From assembly GCA_023446155.1 (NCBI GenBank), contig JAEXIT010000004.1, positions 124,001 through 188,000 on the forward strand: a DNA stretch of 64,000 nucleotides, written 5' to 3'. Made by a program: the position numbers and the translations under genes. Under the pieces are notes generated by a model that saw only the letters and a program-made list of their open reading frames with translations, searched no databases and was not told the origin of the DNA. This DNA comes from Bacteroidota bacterium (lineage in GTDB: Bacteria; Bacteroidota; Bacteroidia; Flavobacteriales; Flavobacteriaceae). Positions 40,953 through 51,400 of this stretch are shown piece after piece; the first letter of the stretch is position 1, and every line of letters begins with the position of its first letter.

Positions 40953-42686
40953 TTAATGTATAATGCGATATACAGGATATTGCATATGTGATTTTTCGTA
41001 GTATTTCGAATTGCGATAGACCCAATCCAGTTGGGCGTCGCCGCTACTTTCGAATTTAGGATCGCTTTTTCGCTTTTCGTCCAGCGCTTTTTTTAGCTCC
41101 GGATTTTCAAGTAACAATTGCTTGGCCACATCTTCAAAAACATAAGGCGAATAGTATTCTTTTTGTTGTAAAATCGCATCAAAGAAATTCCAGTTAAAAT
41201 ACGAATCCACCGCTTCGGGTTCCAAAGTTTCCAATAGGAATTTGACATTCTTTTGTTGGGTCGGAATCAGATAATCTCCTTTTTTAAAAGTCTGTTTTAC
41301 TGTTGTTTTCAGGACGTTGGTATTCGAATGGGGATAATGTCCTTCGAAAGCCGAATTTCCGGTTTTATAATCGGCAATTCGGTAACTTTCCACGGTGATG
41401 ATGCTATCCTGTTGCAGGCGCTTCATTGTGATGTTGTTTAGCTTAAGCAAATCGGTTACATTCCACCATTGTTTTGGGATGACATAATAGTCTGGGATTG
41501 TGACCTGTTTCTTCGGTTTATAAAGTGCATAATGCGGAATCATTTTTTGGAACGGTTTAGTGCGGTCGTAATACAAACGCGGCTTGCCGGAAACGTCACT
41601 CGGTTTGTATTTTCCTTCATATCCCAAAAATGGAATTTGCGTCACTTTGGCCGAATCGATTTCCCATTCTACCGTATATTTTTCTTTTGGTTTATACGCT
41701 TCCAATGTTTCCTGTCGGATTTTTTTTATCGTCTGATAATGTGTGTCCGTATAGCGAAGTGTACTCAACATATATTCGTAGGTCACTTTTACCCGGTCGC
41801 TGTATTTTTTAAGCATATGGGTTTCGACCATTGCACCAAACGAATTGAATAAAGACGCATAACCTGTCGAAAAACGAGCGGTTTCCATGTTTTTGGCAAA
41901 ACCGTTTTCCGGCGTTTTATTGTAAATGTTCACATAAGGTACCGGTTCGATTTTTTTGGATTGCAGGTCTTTTAAAATGGCGGGATACATTTCGCTGTTA
42001 AAATAGGTTCCGGCTTTTCCACCTAATTTCTGATAGTGTGTCGCGATATAGGTTAGCGTATACTGATAATCGGCACCATTACTTACGTGGTTGTCGATAA
42101 AAACATCGGGATAAACCAATTGGAATATTTCGGCAAAACTACGGGCATTTCGGGTATCCGATTTGATAAAATCCCGGTTCAGATCATAATTACGGGCATT
42201 ACCACGGAAACCAAAAGACTCCGGTCCGTTTTGATTGACACGCGAGGTGGAATTCCGGTTTAGCGCACCACCGATATTGTAAATAGGAATCGTTACCACC
42301 ACCACATTTTTAGGAAGTGCAATTTTTCCGGTAGCCAGGTCGCGGAAAAGCATCATGGTCGCGTCAATACCGTCGGGTTCACCGGGATGGATTCCATTGT
42401 TGATCAAAAGAATGGCTTTGTCTTTTTGCAGGGTTGGAAAGTCAAACGATTTTCCGGGATTAAAAGTTACAATATGTAATGGCTCGCCACTATCGGTTAA
42501 TCCCATCGTTCGCATGGAAATGCTTTCAAAGTTTTTGTCCAGTATTTCGTAATAGGCTATCGTTTCTTCATAGGTAGCCGTCTGATTTCCATTACCTTTT
42601 TCGTAAGGTGTTGCATACTTCTGCTGCGCCAGTAATGGGAGGCATTGCAGTAAAAAAAGAAATGCTATTTTGTGCGTTTTTTTCAT
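40953..42686 (-). CDS. Secreted M14-family zinc carboxypeptidase
   Basis: The 577-residue protein has a signal peptide (about 1-21, ending LLAQ). The M14 zinc site is visible as NNGIHPGEPDGID (HxxE, about residues 96-108) with the third ligand in VFIDNHVSNGADY (about 200). A C-terminal region of about 250 residues lacks recognisable motifs and is typical of the Bacteroidota M14 proteins. It acts in the periplasm or outside; the substrate peptide is unknown. Confidence 0.85.
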   Translation of the reverse strand: MKKTHKIAFLFLLQCLPLLAQQKYATPYEKGNGNQTATYEETIAYYEILDKNFESISMRTMGLTDSGEPLHIVTFNPGKSFDFPTLQKDKAILLINNGIHPGEPDGIDATMMLFRDLATGKIALPKNVVVVTIPIYNIGGALNRNSTSRVNQNGPESFGFRGNARNYDLNRDFIKSDTRNARSFAEIFQLVYPDVFIDNHVSNGADYQYTLTYIATHYQKLGGKAGTYFNSEMYPAILKDLQSKKIEPVPYVNIYNKTPENGFAKNMETARFSTGYASLFNSFGAMVETHMLKKYSDRVKVTYEYMLSTLRYTDTHYQTIKKIRQETLEAYKPKEKYTVEWEIDSAKVTQIPFLGYEGKYKPSDVSGKPRLYYDRTKPFQKMIPHYALYKPKKQVTIPDYYVIPKQWWNVTDLLKLNNITMKRLQQDSIITVESYRIADYKTGNSAFEGHYPHSNTNVLKTTVKQTFKKGDYLIPTQQKNVKFLLETLEPEAVDSYFNWNFFDAILQQKEYYSPYVFEDVAKQLLLENPELKKALDEKRKSDPKFESSGDAQLDWVYRNSKYYEKSHMQYPVYRIIH

Positions 42687-42911
42687 TAGAATAATGCAGT
42701 TTGTAATTTTTGTGTTTGTTCGCGGTAAATGTAAGATTTATTGCGTTGTGAATTATTCGATTTCCGAATAAAACTAGTTTGTATTGTTACTGAAATTGTA
42801 AGTCGAAATCGAAGTTTAGGATTGTAATTTCTACTTTATTTAATTATTTTTTTACGAATATAATTTTTAAATAATCAATTTTATAAGATATTTCGTTAAA
42901 TTAATTACTTT

Positions 42912-42945
42912 TTGTAGGGAATTATTTTTTTTATGATTAAATTCG
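42912..42945 (+). promoter_or_regulatory. Promoter of the T9SS cargo gene
   Basis: TTG (42912-42914), 23 nt, TAAATTCG (42938-42945), 27 nt before the ATG; near-consensus. Confidence 0.5.
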
Positions 42946-42972
42946 CGCTTATAACTCAAAAAACATTTAAAT

Positions 42973-43824
42973 ATGAAAAAAATTACTCTTTTAGTATTAT
43001 TTTGTTTAACATCAATTGCGTTGAATGCGCAAACTGTACTAACTCATTCGAGTTCACAGGCCATTAATGGTAATACGGTAGCTTGTGGAAACAGCAGTAC
43101 GGCTACATCAAGTGATAACCGTTATTACAGAGCTTTTAACCTGGCTTCAATGGGGGTAACTTCAAGTTTTGACTTATCAGCTATTCAGTTCGGGGTGAAT
43201 TCATTAACAGCTCCAAATGGTTATGTTGTAACGGTTAAGGCGTATACAACTACGGCTTCTTTCCCTACAGGATTCCCTACAACAGGATATACGTTATTAG
43301 GACAGGCTGACTATACTGTTCAGGCGGCTAATGTTGGAACTATTGTTTCTGTTCCATTAACAGGTACAGTTCCTGCGAATTCAACATTGGTTGTTGAAGT
43401 AGGATATGCTGCTGGAGCAACTGGAGTGCGAATCATCTTAGGATCGAATACAGCACCACAAACAGGACCAAGTTATATCGCTTCTACATCTTGTAGTATT
43501 ACTACTCCGACTGACGTAGCGGCAATTAACTTCCCGGATGTACACATGGTGATCAACGCTGTTGGAACAACACTTGGCGTGAATGAATTCGCTTCAAAAT
43601 TAGTATCTGTTTTCCCGAACCCAACTTCAGGTTCTCTTACAGTACAAATGCCTAACGAATTGGAAATTAACAAAGCGGCTTTAGTAGACGTTTCCGGAAA
43701 ACAATTTGCAGTTTCTGTAAGCAATGGAAATACAATTGATATTTCTGGATTTGCAACTGGAATTTATATGTTGAATTTAGAAACAGCAGAAGGTACTTTG
43801 GTTAAGAAAATTGTAAAACAATAG
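42973..43824 (+). CDS. T9SS type A sorting domain protein
   Basis: The 283-residue secreted protein has a signal peptide (about 1-19, ending LNAQ), a beta-rich Ser/Thr-rich body (about 20-200) and a type A T9SS C-terminal domain (about 208-283; VSVFPNPTSGSLTVQMPN, GFATGIYMLNLETAEGT, KKIVKQ). It is exported by the type IX system and either released or attached to the surface. The body is not an enzyme I recognise. It is a single gene between its promoter and a strong terminator. Confidence 0.9.
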   Translation: MKKITLLVLFCLTSIALNAQTVLTHSSSQAINGNTVACGNSSTATSSDNRYYRAFNLASMGVTSSFDLSAIQFGVNSLTAPNGYVVTVKAYTTTASFPTGFPTTGYTLLGQADYTVQAANVGTIVSVPLTGTVPANSTLVVEVGYAAGATGVRIILGSNTAPQTGPSYIASTSCSITTPTDVAAINFPDVHMVINAVGTTLGVNEFASKLVSVFPNPTSGSLTVQMPNELEINKAALVDVSGKQFAVSVSNGNTIDISGFATGIYMLNLETAEGTLVKKIVKQ

Positions 43825-43844
43825 TAACCGTCCCTATAAAAAAT

Positions 43845-43869
43845 AAAAGTCGCCATATGGCGACTTTTT
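43845..43869. terminator. Bidirectional terminator T9SS gene / coaD
   Basis: AAAAGTCGCC, loop ATAT, GGCGACTTTT, with T-runs on both strands. Confidence 0.88.
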
Positions 43870-44325
43870 TTATTTTAGAACTACCGATTCGGGCACCAGG
43901 ACACGATAATCGCCATTATTCCGAATGACATCGCGGACAATACTAGAACTAATATAGGATGTACTGGCAGCGGTTAATAGAAACACGGTTTCGATCTGAG
44001 ATAGTTTACGATTGGTATGTGCAATGGCTTTTTCGAATTCGAAATCGGCCGGATTGCGAAGTCCGCGTAAAATAAATTGAGCATTTAACTTTTGGCATAA
44101 GTCAATCGTCAAACCGGTATAGGTAACCACACTTATCTTAGGTTCGTTTTGAAAAGCATCGGTGATAAATTTTAAACGGTCTTCTAAAGAAAACATATAT
44201 TTTTTCTCGGCGTTTACACCAATGGCAATGACGATCTCATCAAATAACGGCAAAGCCCGATTAATGATGTCGTAATGTCCCAGAGTAATCGGATCGAATG
44301 ATCCGGGAAAGATGGCTTTTCTCAT
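43870..44325 (-). CDS. coaD: Pantetheine-phosphate adenylyltransferase
   Basis: The 151-residue nucleotidyltransferase makes dephospho-CoA from 4'-phosphopantetheine and ATP. The HxGH-type motif is in FPGSFDPITLGHYDII (T-x-x-H variant LGHYD), and the C-terminal signature SSSIVRDV is present. Length is standard. It is encoded one base after ddl, hence in one transcript. Confidence 0.94.
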   Translation of the reverse strand: MRKAIFPGSFDPITLGHYDIINRALPLFDEIVIAIGVNAEKKYMFSLEDRLKFITDAFQNEPKISVVTYTGLTIDLCQKLNAQFILRGLRNPADFEFEKAIAHTNRKLSQIETVFLLTAASTSYISSSIVRDVIRNNGDYRVLVPESVVLK

Positions 44326-44326
44326 A

Positions 44327-45298
44327 TTATTTCAGGGCTAGCGCAATCGCGTTGTCAAATAAATCCGTAAGCGAAATTCCGGCTTCACGGGCTTGTTGTG
44401 GTAAAATACTTTCGGTGGTTAATCCCGGAATTGTATTCATTTCGAGCATATGTGGTTCACCATTTACGATAATAAACTCACTACGCGAAAAACCTTTCAT
44501 TTTTAGCACTTCATAGGCGCGTTTGGCCACTGCATTTACTTTTTCGGTTAACTCCGGACTGATTCGTGCCGGCGTGATTTCCTGTGATTTGCCAAGATAT
44601 TTGGCTTCATAATCAAAGAAATCGTTCTCGGAAACGATCTCCGTTATCGGTAAAACGGTTATCGTTCCTTTATAGTTGATCACACCAACGGAAACTTCTG
44701 TTCCGTCAAGGAAACTTTCAATAATGATTTCGTTATCTTCTTTATACGCATTTTCGATTGCCGGTAACAATTCGGCTTCGGTTTTTACTTTGGAAATACC
44801 AAAACTGGAACCTGATTTATTCGGTTTTACAAAACACGGTAAACCTACGGTTTCGATGATTGTTGTCGCATCGATCGCATCACCCAGATTCAGGTAATAG
44901 GAGGTAGCGGTTTTGATACCATAGGGTTTTAAAACCGATAAGAGGTCACGTTTGTTAAATGTTAACGCCGCCTGATAATAGTCGCAGGACGTTTGCGGAA
45001 TTCCCAATAACTCAAAATAAGCCTGCATAAGTCCGTCTTCACCTGGAGTGCCGTGAATCGCATTAAAAACAACATCAAACGACAGGGTGTTGCCTTGATA
45101 AACCACGGTGAAATCATGACGGTTAACCGGATATTCGGTAGCATTGTCGTCGACCATTACCCATTTGTCTCTGAAAATATGGATACGGTAGGCGTTGTAT
45201 TTTGATTTGTCTAAAAAAGAATAGACCACATTTCCACTGGTAAGGGAGATTTGGTACTCGCTGGAATAGCCTCCCATGATAATGGCAACATTTTTCAT
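44327..45298 (-). CDS. ddl: D-alanine--D-alanine ligase
   Basis: The 323-residue ATP-grasp enzyme provides D-Ala-D-Ala for peptidoglycan. Motifs: MGGYSSEYQISLTSG near the N-terminus, PCFVKPNKSGSSFGISKV in the ATP-grasp region, and SRSEFIIVNGEPHMLEMNTIPGLT. A TACTTTTG (45339-45332, minus) may be the -7. It is co-transcribed with coaD and divergent to the PASTA protein gene, another envelope gene. Confidence 0.93.
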   Translation of the reverse strand: MKNVAIIMGGYSSEYQISLTSGNVVYSFLDKSKYNAYRIHIFRDKWVMVDDNATEYPVNRHDFTVVYQGNTLSFDVVFNAIHGTPGEDGLMQAYFELLGIPQTSCDYYQAALTFNKRDLLSVLKPYGIKTATSYYLNLGDAIDATTIIETVGLPCFVKPNKSGSSFGISKVKTEAELLPAIENAYKEDNEIIIESFLDGTEVSVGVINYKGTITVLPITEIVSENDFFDYEAKYLGKSQEITPARISPELTEKVNAVAKRAYEVLKMKGFSRSEFIIVNGEPHMLEMNTIPGLTTESILPQQAREAGISLTDLFDNAIALALK

Positions 45299-45414
45299 TT
45301 TGTTCCGTTTGAATAATGAGTTAGTATACTACAAAAGTATTATTATTTGTTGAATCATTCTGGTTTGCTGTATAAAATATAAGGGCTTATGAAAGTAAAA
45401 CCTTCAGTATTTTA

Positions 45415-45422
45415 TATATTTG
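45415..45422 (+). promoter_or_regulatory. -7 element of the PASTA-rluD operon
   Basis: TATATTTG lies 17 nt before the ATG at 45440. It supports that start over the in-frame ATG at 45389, which lies upstream of the promoter. Confidence 0.5.
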
Positions 45423-45439
45423 CCAAAATTCGAATATCT

Positions 45440-46060
45440 ATGAGCTGGAAAAAGTTTTTAACTAGTTTTACATTCTTTAAACATTTAGCATTAGCATTAA
45501 TTATCGTGATCATTTTTGTGGTTTTAGTAATGCAATGGCTGGGGTATGCCACCAATCACGGGGAAGAAATTCCAGTACCAAATCTGGGCAAAATGAGCGT
45601 TGAAAAAGCCGAAGAGAAATTAAACGATATCGACCTGGAAATCCATTTATTGGACACGGTTGATTTTAGAGCGGATTTCCCACCGTATTCCATTGTGGAA
45701 CAGGATCCATTACCGGGTGTAACGGTGAAAGACGGTCGTAAGGTGTATGTAAAAGTAAACTCAGGCGGATATTCGCAGGTAACCGTTCCCGATCTGATCC
45801 AGAAAACCTACCGTCAGTCGTTATCAACCTTACGCGCTTTAGGTTTGGACGAAGGGACAATCAAATACGTACCGTATATGGCTAAAGATGTGGTTTTGGA
45901 AATGAAACAAAACGGAAAACCATTAAAAGCCGGTGATAAAGTATTAAAAGCATCTAAAATCGATTTGGTTTTAGGAGACGGTAAAACCGGATATGTAGAG
46001 GAAACAACAACGGACAGTATTCCGGCAAAAGAACAGACAACAGAAAGTAATGCAGAATAA
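45440..46060 (+). CDS. PASTA-domain membrane protein
   Basis: The 206-residue protein has one membrane helix (about residues 13-33, HLALALIIVIIFVVLVM) and then two or three PASTA repeats facing the periplasm (IPVPNLGKMSVEKAEEKL, VTVPDLIQKTYRQSLSTL). PASTA domains bind peptidoglycan or unlinked cell-wall peptides. No kinase or penicillin-binding domain is attached. It overlaps rluD by 11 bases, so the two are co-translated. The start was chosen from the promoter position and the MSWKKFL pattern. Confidence 0.85.
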   Translation: MSWKKFLTSFTFFKHLALALIIVIIFVVLVMQWLGYATNHGEEIPVPNLGKMSVEKAEEKLNDIDLEIHLLDTVDFRADFPPYSIVEQDPLPGVTVKDGRKVYVKVNSGGYSQVTVPDLIQKTYRQSLSTLRALGLDEGTIKYVPYMAKDVVLEMKQNGKPLKAGDKVLKASKIDLVLGDGKTGYVEETTTDSIPAKEQTTESNAE

Positions 46061-47096
46061 TAATAATATTGAAGATGCCGATTTAGAAGGCGAATTGTTC
46101 GAACATTATCGCTTTGAAGCAGCCAAAGGACAGGCGCCTTTGCGGGTGGATAAGTTTTTAATGAACCTTGTTGAAAATGCAACAAGAAATAAAATTCAAC
46201 AGGCAGCGACCAATGGGAATATCTTTGTAAACGATGTTCCGGTAAAATCCAATTATAAAGTAAAAGCATTCGATGTGGTGCGTGTCCTGATGGAGCAACC
46301 GCCATTCGAAAATATAATCATTCCGGAGAATATTCCATTGGATATTGTCTATGAAGATGATCAGTTGCTTGTGATCAACAAACCAGCCGGATTGGTTGTA
46401 CATCCGGGCCACGGAAATTATACCGGAACGCTGGTGAACGCATTGGCCTATCATTTTGAAGGACTTCCGATGAATAGCAGTGAGCGTCCGGGATTGGTAC
46501 ACCGTATCGATAAAGATACCACCGGTTTATTGGTGGTGGCCAAAACCGATCATGCAATGGCGTATCTGACCAAGCAGTTTGCCGACAAAACTTCCGAAAG
46601 GGAATATGTGGCTTTGGTTTGGGGAAATATCGAAGAAGAAAGCGGTACAATCGAAGGGTATATCGGACGTCATATGAAAGATCGTATGCAGATGTCGGTT
46701 TACGATAGTGAAGATTATGGAAAACACGCGGTGACGCACTATAAGGTGCTGGAGCGTTTTGGATATGTGACCCTGGTTTCCTGTATTCTAGAAACCGGAC
46801 GTACGCATCAGATTCGTGCCCATATGAAGCATATCGGACATACGTTATTTAACGACGAGCGTTATGGTGGAAATCTGATTTTAAAAGGAACGACGTTTAC
46901 GAAATACAAACAGTTTATCGATAATTGTTTTAAAACCTTACCACGTCAGGCATTACACGCGAAAACACTCGGTTTTGAGCATCCAACGACGAAAGAGTTT
47001 ATGCGCTTTGATACCGAATTGCCTCAGGATATGAAAGAATGTATCGAAAAATGGCGTACGTATTCCAAGTCCCATACAATGGAGGAAGAGGAATAA
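46050..47096 (+). CDS. rluD: RluA/RluD-family 23S rRNA pseudouridine synthase
   Basis: The 348-residue protein has an N-terminal S4 RNA-binding domain (about residues 25-85, LRVDKFLMNLVENATRNKIQ) and the catalytic core with HRIDKDTTGLLVVAK (catalytic Asp). The ETGRTHQIRAHMKHIGHTLF motif follows. Length and S4 domain point to RluD (helix 69 pseudouridines) rather than RluA. It starts within the end of the PASTA gene. Confidence 0.9.
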   Translation: MQNNNNIEDADLEGELFEHYRFEAAKGQAPLRVDKFLMNLVENATRNKIQQAATNGNIFVNDVPVKSNYKVKAFDVVRVLMEQPPFENIIIPENIPLDIVYEDDQLLVINKPAGLVVHPGHGNYTGTLVNALAYHFEGLPMNSSERPGLVHRIDKDTTGLLVVAKTDHAMAYLTKQFADKTSEREYVALVWGNIEEESGTIEGYIGRHMKDRMQMSVYDSEDYGKHAVTHYKVLERFGYVTLVSCILETGRTHQIRAHMKHIGHTLFNDERYGGNLILKGTTFTKYKQFIDNCFKTLPRQALHAKTLGFEHPTTKEFMRFDTELPQDMKECIEKWRTYSKSHTMEEEE

Positions 47097-47140
47097 AGAG
47101 AAAAGAGAAAAGAACAACGATTTGTTCGGTTTGATATAAA

Positions 47141-47168
47141 AAACGCCCCGATTATAGGGGCGTTTTTT
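47141..47168 (+). terminator. Terminator after rluD
   Basis: AAACGCCCC / GGGGCGTTT with a 7-nt loop and T-run. Almost the same sequence recurs at 48418. Confidence 0.88.
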
Positions 47169-47241
47169 ACTCCAAATCCCATGCGAGGAAAGAGGAAATG
47201 TAAGCAGTTAAAAAGAGCCTGATTTCTTCAGACTCGTTTAA

Positions 47242-48303
47242 TTAGTTAGGATAGTAAATAGTAGTGTTGTGAATAACAAGCTCGTTTTTAGGATAAGTAT
47301 ACCAATCGACAAATTCATTGTATAGTTCCTCGTTTTGTTCTTTCCATTTCTTAAATTCCTCAGGATTTCCCATTTGTAATAAATAATGCGTGTAAGCATC
47401 CATTAAATTGCGATCCATCAATTGTTTTTGATAAGCAAAAAGCGCGTTCGGATATTCTTTGTAATCTTCCATAAAATAGTTCTGTATGAATCGGATTCTC
47501 ATTTCTGATAAAGATTTTAAATTAAGTTCTTTTTGTCCTGCCAATCCTAACATAAAGTTTTTTCCGAACATACCACAAAAGGGCATTTTGAATTTTCCAT
47601 CTTTTATTTCATCAATACTCATCACAATTTTACAAAAGTCAACTCTTGTGCTGTCGTTGTTTATGGTAATGGAGTTTTGATACGTTTTATACAGTAACTC
47701 GCTCATTTCGCTAGCGCGTTTTGTTGTTCGTTCCAGATTCATAAAAATTTCGCCATAAATAAGTCCCGGAAGTTTTTGATCGGAGCTCATAAAAAGTTTG
47801 GCTAAACGATAATAATTGGAAGGAAACATTGGATCGGCTTCCAATCCTTTTATATAATTGGAACACGCTTCGTCATATTTTTCCTGCATGAAAAATACAT
47901 TACCTTTTTCCAAGTGTAAATTACCTGCGTTTGGAAATATTTTTATGCCAGCTTCATACTCTTTTATAGCTTTTTCAGGTTGACCAAGATAGCTATAGCA
48001 ATTCCCGGACATTTGGTAAACCTGACTATTACAGTTTTTATATTTTTTAGTTTTATTTAGAATACTGATTGCTTTTGGATACTCTTTTTTAAGCATATAT
48101 GCATAGGCAATTTCGTAGGGATAGGTATAATCTTTAGGATCCATTTTCTGGCATTCTTCTAACATGGAAATACTTGCGTCTATTTCGCCTTTATCCATTA
48201 ATTTAATCGCCTCTCTAGCCTTTGTATTCGCTAGTTCGTTTTGTGTTTGGGAAAACAGGGTAAGAGAAAGTAGTGTGCAAAGAATAATAAAATAATGCTT
48301 CAT
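47242..48303 (-). CDS. Secreted TPR-repeat protein
   Basis: The 353-residue protein starts at ATG 48301-48303, with a signal peptide (MKHYFIILCTLLSLTLFSQ). TPR helices run from about residue 22 to 180 (YAYMLKKEYPKAISILNKTK, GNCYSYLGQPEKAIKEYEAG, FFMQEKYDEACSNYIKGLE). The C-terminal half is helical without motifs. It is probably a periplasmic scaffold. It is solitary between two near-identical terminators. Confidence 0.78.
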   Translation of the reverse strand: MKHYFIILCTLLSLTLFSQTQNELANTKAREAIKLMDKGEIDASISMLEECQKMDPKDYTYPYEIAYAYMLKKEYPKAISILNKTKKYKNCNSQVYQMSGNCYSYLGQPEKAIKEYEAGIKIFPNAGNLHLEKGNVFFMQEKYDEACSNYIKGLEADPMFPSNYYRLAKLFMSSDQKLPGLIYGEIFMNLERTTKRASEMSELLYKTYQNSITINNDSTRVDFCKIVMSIDEIKDGKFKMPFCGMFGKNFMLGLAGQKELNLKSLSEMRIRFIQNYFMEDYKEYPNALFAYQKQLMDRNLMDAYTHYLLQMGNPEEFKKWKEQNEELYNEFVDWYTYPKNELVIHNTTIYYPN

Positions 48304-48417
48304 TTTGGAGGGGATTGGTGGATGAATAATACTAGCTGGTATTGCTGTTTTAAAGGAAAGCAAACATAACCATTCTTTTTATTATTTCAGAAGGGGAATA
48401 TGAATTTAGAAGTATAA

Positions 48418-48446
48418 AAAACGCCCCGATTATCGGGGCGTTTTTT
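48418..48446. terminator. Terminator of purL
   Basis: AAAACGCCCCGAT / ATCGGGGCGTTTT stem; serves purL on the minus strand. Confidence 0.88.
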
Positions 48447-48449
48447 GTT

Positions 48450-51400
48450 TTATTTATTTTTAGTGTCAATCCATTTTCTGGCGTTAACAAAAGCTTCATG
48501 CCAAGGCGATACCTGATCCTGATGACTGGCTGGATAATGCGCCCAGTTCCATGGAAATGTCGAACGTTCAATATGCGGCATCATCACCAAATGACGACCG
48601 GTAGTGTCGCATAGCATCGCAGTGTTATAATCCGAACCGTTTGGATTGGCCGGATAGCCTTCGTAAGCATATTTGGAGACAATCTGATATTGATCCTCGG
48701 CATACGGTAGTTTGAATTTACCTTCGCCATGAGATACCCAAACGCCTAATGTGCTTCCGGCTAAAGACGATAGCATTACGGAGTTGTTCGGTTGTACGGT
48801 CACGGATGTAAAGATACTTTCGTGTTTACCGCTGGTGTTATGGTGCATTTTTCCGTGTACGTCGTGTTCCGGATTGATCAGCTCCAATTCCATAAACAAC
48901 TGACAACCGTTGCAAATACCAACGGATAGGGTGTCTTCGCGTTTAAAGAAGTTTTTCAGTGCGGTATTGGCTTTTTCGTTGTATAAGAAAGCGCCAGCCC
49001 AACCTTTAGCAGATCCCAGAACGTCTGAATTTGAGAAACCACCTACGGCGCCGATAAACTGGATGTCTTCTAATGTTTCACGACCCGAGATCAAGTCGGT
49101 CATGTGAACGTCTTTTACGTCAAATCCGGCTAAATACATAGCGTTGGCCATTTCACGCTCGGAGTTACTTCCTTTTTCGCGGATGATGGCGGCTTTTGGA
49201 CGTGGTTGTGAAGCATCGATAACCGGTTTTTTTCCGTCGAAATGGGACGGGAACGTATAGTGTAAAGGCTGATTTTTATAGTTGTTGTAACGCTCTTGTG
49301 CCATTCCGTTTTTAGACTGTTTCTGATCCAAAAGGAAAGAGGTTTTGTACCATGTATCGCGTAATTCGGCTACGTTAAACGTAAAAGTATCCGCGTTGTT
49401 GGTAAGCGTTACCGTGTTCCCGGCTACCACTTGTCCGATTTTGAAGAAGGAAACGCCATTGTTATTTAAGATCGCTTCTGCTTCTGTATCAGCCTGGAAT
49501 ACCAATCCGATGTTTTCATTAAAGAATGCTTTTACCGTATCGGCTTCTCCTAAAACGGATAAATCAAACGAAGCGCCAAGGTTTACATCGGCAAAACACA
49601 TTTCCATAAGGGTAGTGATCAAACCACCACTGCCGATATCGTGTCCGGCTTGGATATGTCCTTTTACGATTAATTCCTGAATGGTATTGAATGCTTTTTT
49701 AAAGTAAGCCGCATCCGTAATCGTTGGAGCAGTATCACCAATGGTATTTAAAATCTGAGCAAAGGAAGAACCGCCTAATTTGAAGGCATCCTGCGACAGG
49801 TTGATATAGTAAATCGCGCCGCCATTGTGTTGTAACACCGGTTCTACGACTTTAGTGATATCGGTACAGTTACCCGCTGCCGAAATGATCACCGTTCCCG
49901 GTGCGATTACTTCGTCATTCGGATATTTTTGTTTCATCGATAGGGAATCTTTTCCGGTTGGAATATTGATGCCTAATTCGATAGCAAAATCGGAACAACC
50001 TTTTACCGCTTCGTATAAACGGGCATCTTCGCCTTCGTTTTTACAAGCCCACATCCAGTTGGCCGATAAGGATACTCCGGCTAAATTGTCTTTTAACGGT
50101 ACCCAAACAATATTGGATAAAGCCTCACCAATGGCAGTACGGCTTCCGGCTACCGGATCGATCAAAGCCGAAACCGGAGAGTGTCCGATTGTAGTAGCGA
50201 TACCTTCTTTGCCCTGGAAATCCAAAGCCATAACACCCGCATTGTTTAGTGGTAATTGTAATGGTCCGGCACATTGCTGTTTAGCCACACGTCCGCCCAC
50301 ACAACGGTCTACTTTATTCGTAAGCCAGTCTTTACAGGCTACAGCTTCCAATTGTACTACCTGGTTCAGATAGTCCGGAATCGAAGCAGTAGTATAGTTT
50401 AAATCTTTATAGTTGCGAACTATGGTTTTGTCGCTCATAATCATTTTCGGCGAACTACCAAACATGTCTTCCAAGGCAAAATCCATTGGTTTGGAACCGG
50501 TTGTAGCCGATTCGAATGTAAAACGATGATCACCGGTAACATCTCCTACGGCATACATAGGCGAACGTTCACGGTCGGCGATACGTTGTAAGGTGTCCAA
50601 ATCTTTTTCACCGATTACCAACCCCATACGTTCCTGAGATTCGTTTCCGATGATTTCTTTAGCCGATAGGGTAGGATCGCCAACAGGAAGTTTGTCCAGG
50701 TCGATTTTACCTCCGGTTTCTTCCACCAATTCCGACAAACAGTTTAAGTGGCCTCCGGCACCGTGATCGTGAATGGATACGATAGGATTATGGTCACTTT
50801 CGACTAAACCACGTACTGCATTGGCCGCACGTTTTTGCATTTCGGGATTCGAACGCTGGATCGCGTTTAATTCGATTCCGGAACCAAAAGCGCCGGTATC
50901 GGCCGATGAAACGGCAGCACCACCCATACCGATTCGGTAGTTTTCTCCTCCAAGGATGACTACTTTATCGCCCACGGATGGTTTTAATTTTTTCGCCTGA
51001 CTTTCTTTTCCGTATCCGATTCCTCCGGCAAGCATAATCACTTTGTCAAAACCTAATTTACGGGCTTCTTCTTCGTGTTCGAAGGTTAATACTGAACCGG
51101 TAATCAATGGCTGACCGAATTTGTTTCCGAAATCGGATGCTCCGTTAGAAGCTTTGATCAGAATATCCATTGGAGTTTGGTACAACCACTTACGCTCGTC
51201 CATAGCCTGCTCCCACGGACGGTTTTCTTCCAATCGGGAATAAGAGGTCATATATACGGCAGTTCCGGCCAATGGTAGGGAACCTTGTCCTCCGGCTAAT
51301 CGGTCGCGGATTTCGCCTCCCGAACCGGTTGCAGCTCCGTTAAACGGTTCTACGGTGGTGGGGAAGTTATGCGTTTCGGCTTTTATCGAGATCACGGAAT

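Noticed and set aside
47141..48446. Near-identical ACGCCCC hairpins on both sides of the TPR gene as possible mobile-element ends
   Set aside because: Both are well-formed terminators in the right places for rluD and purL, and the sequence between is an ordinary gene without transposition functions.
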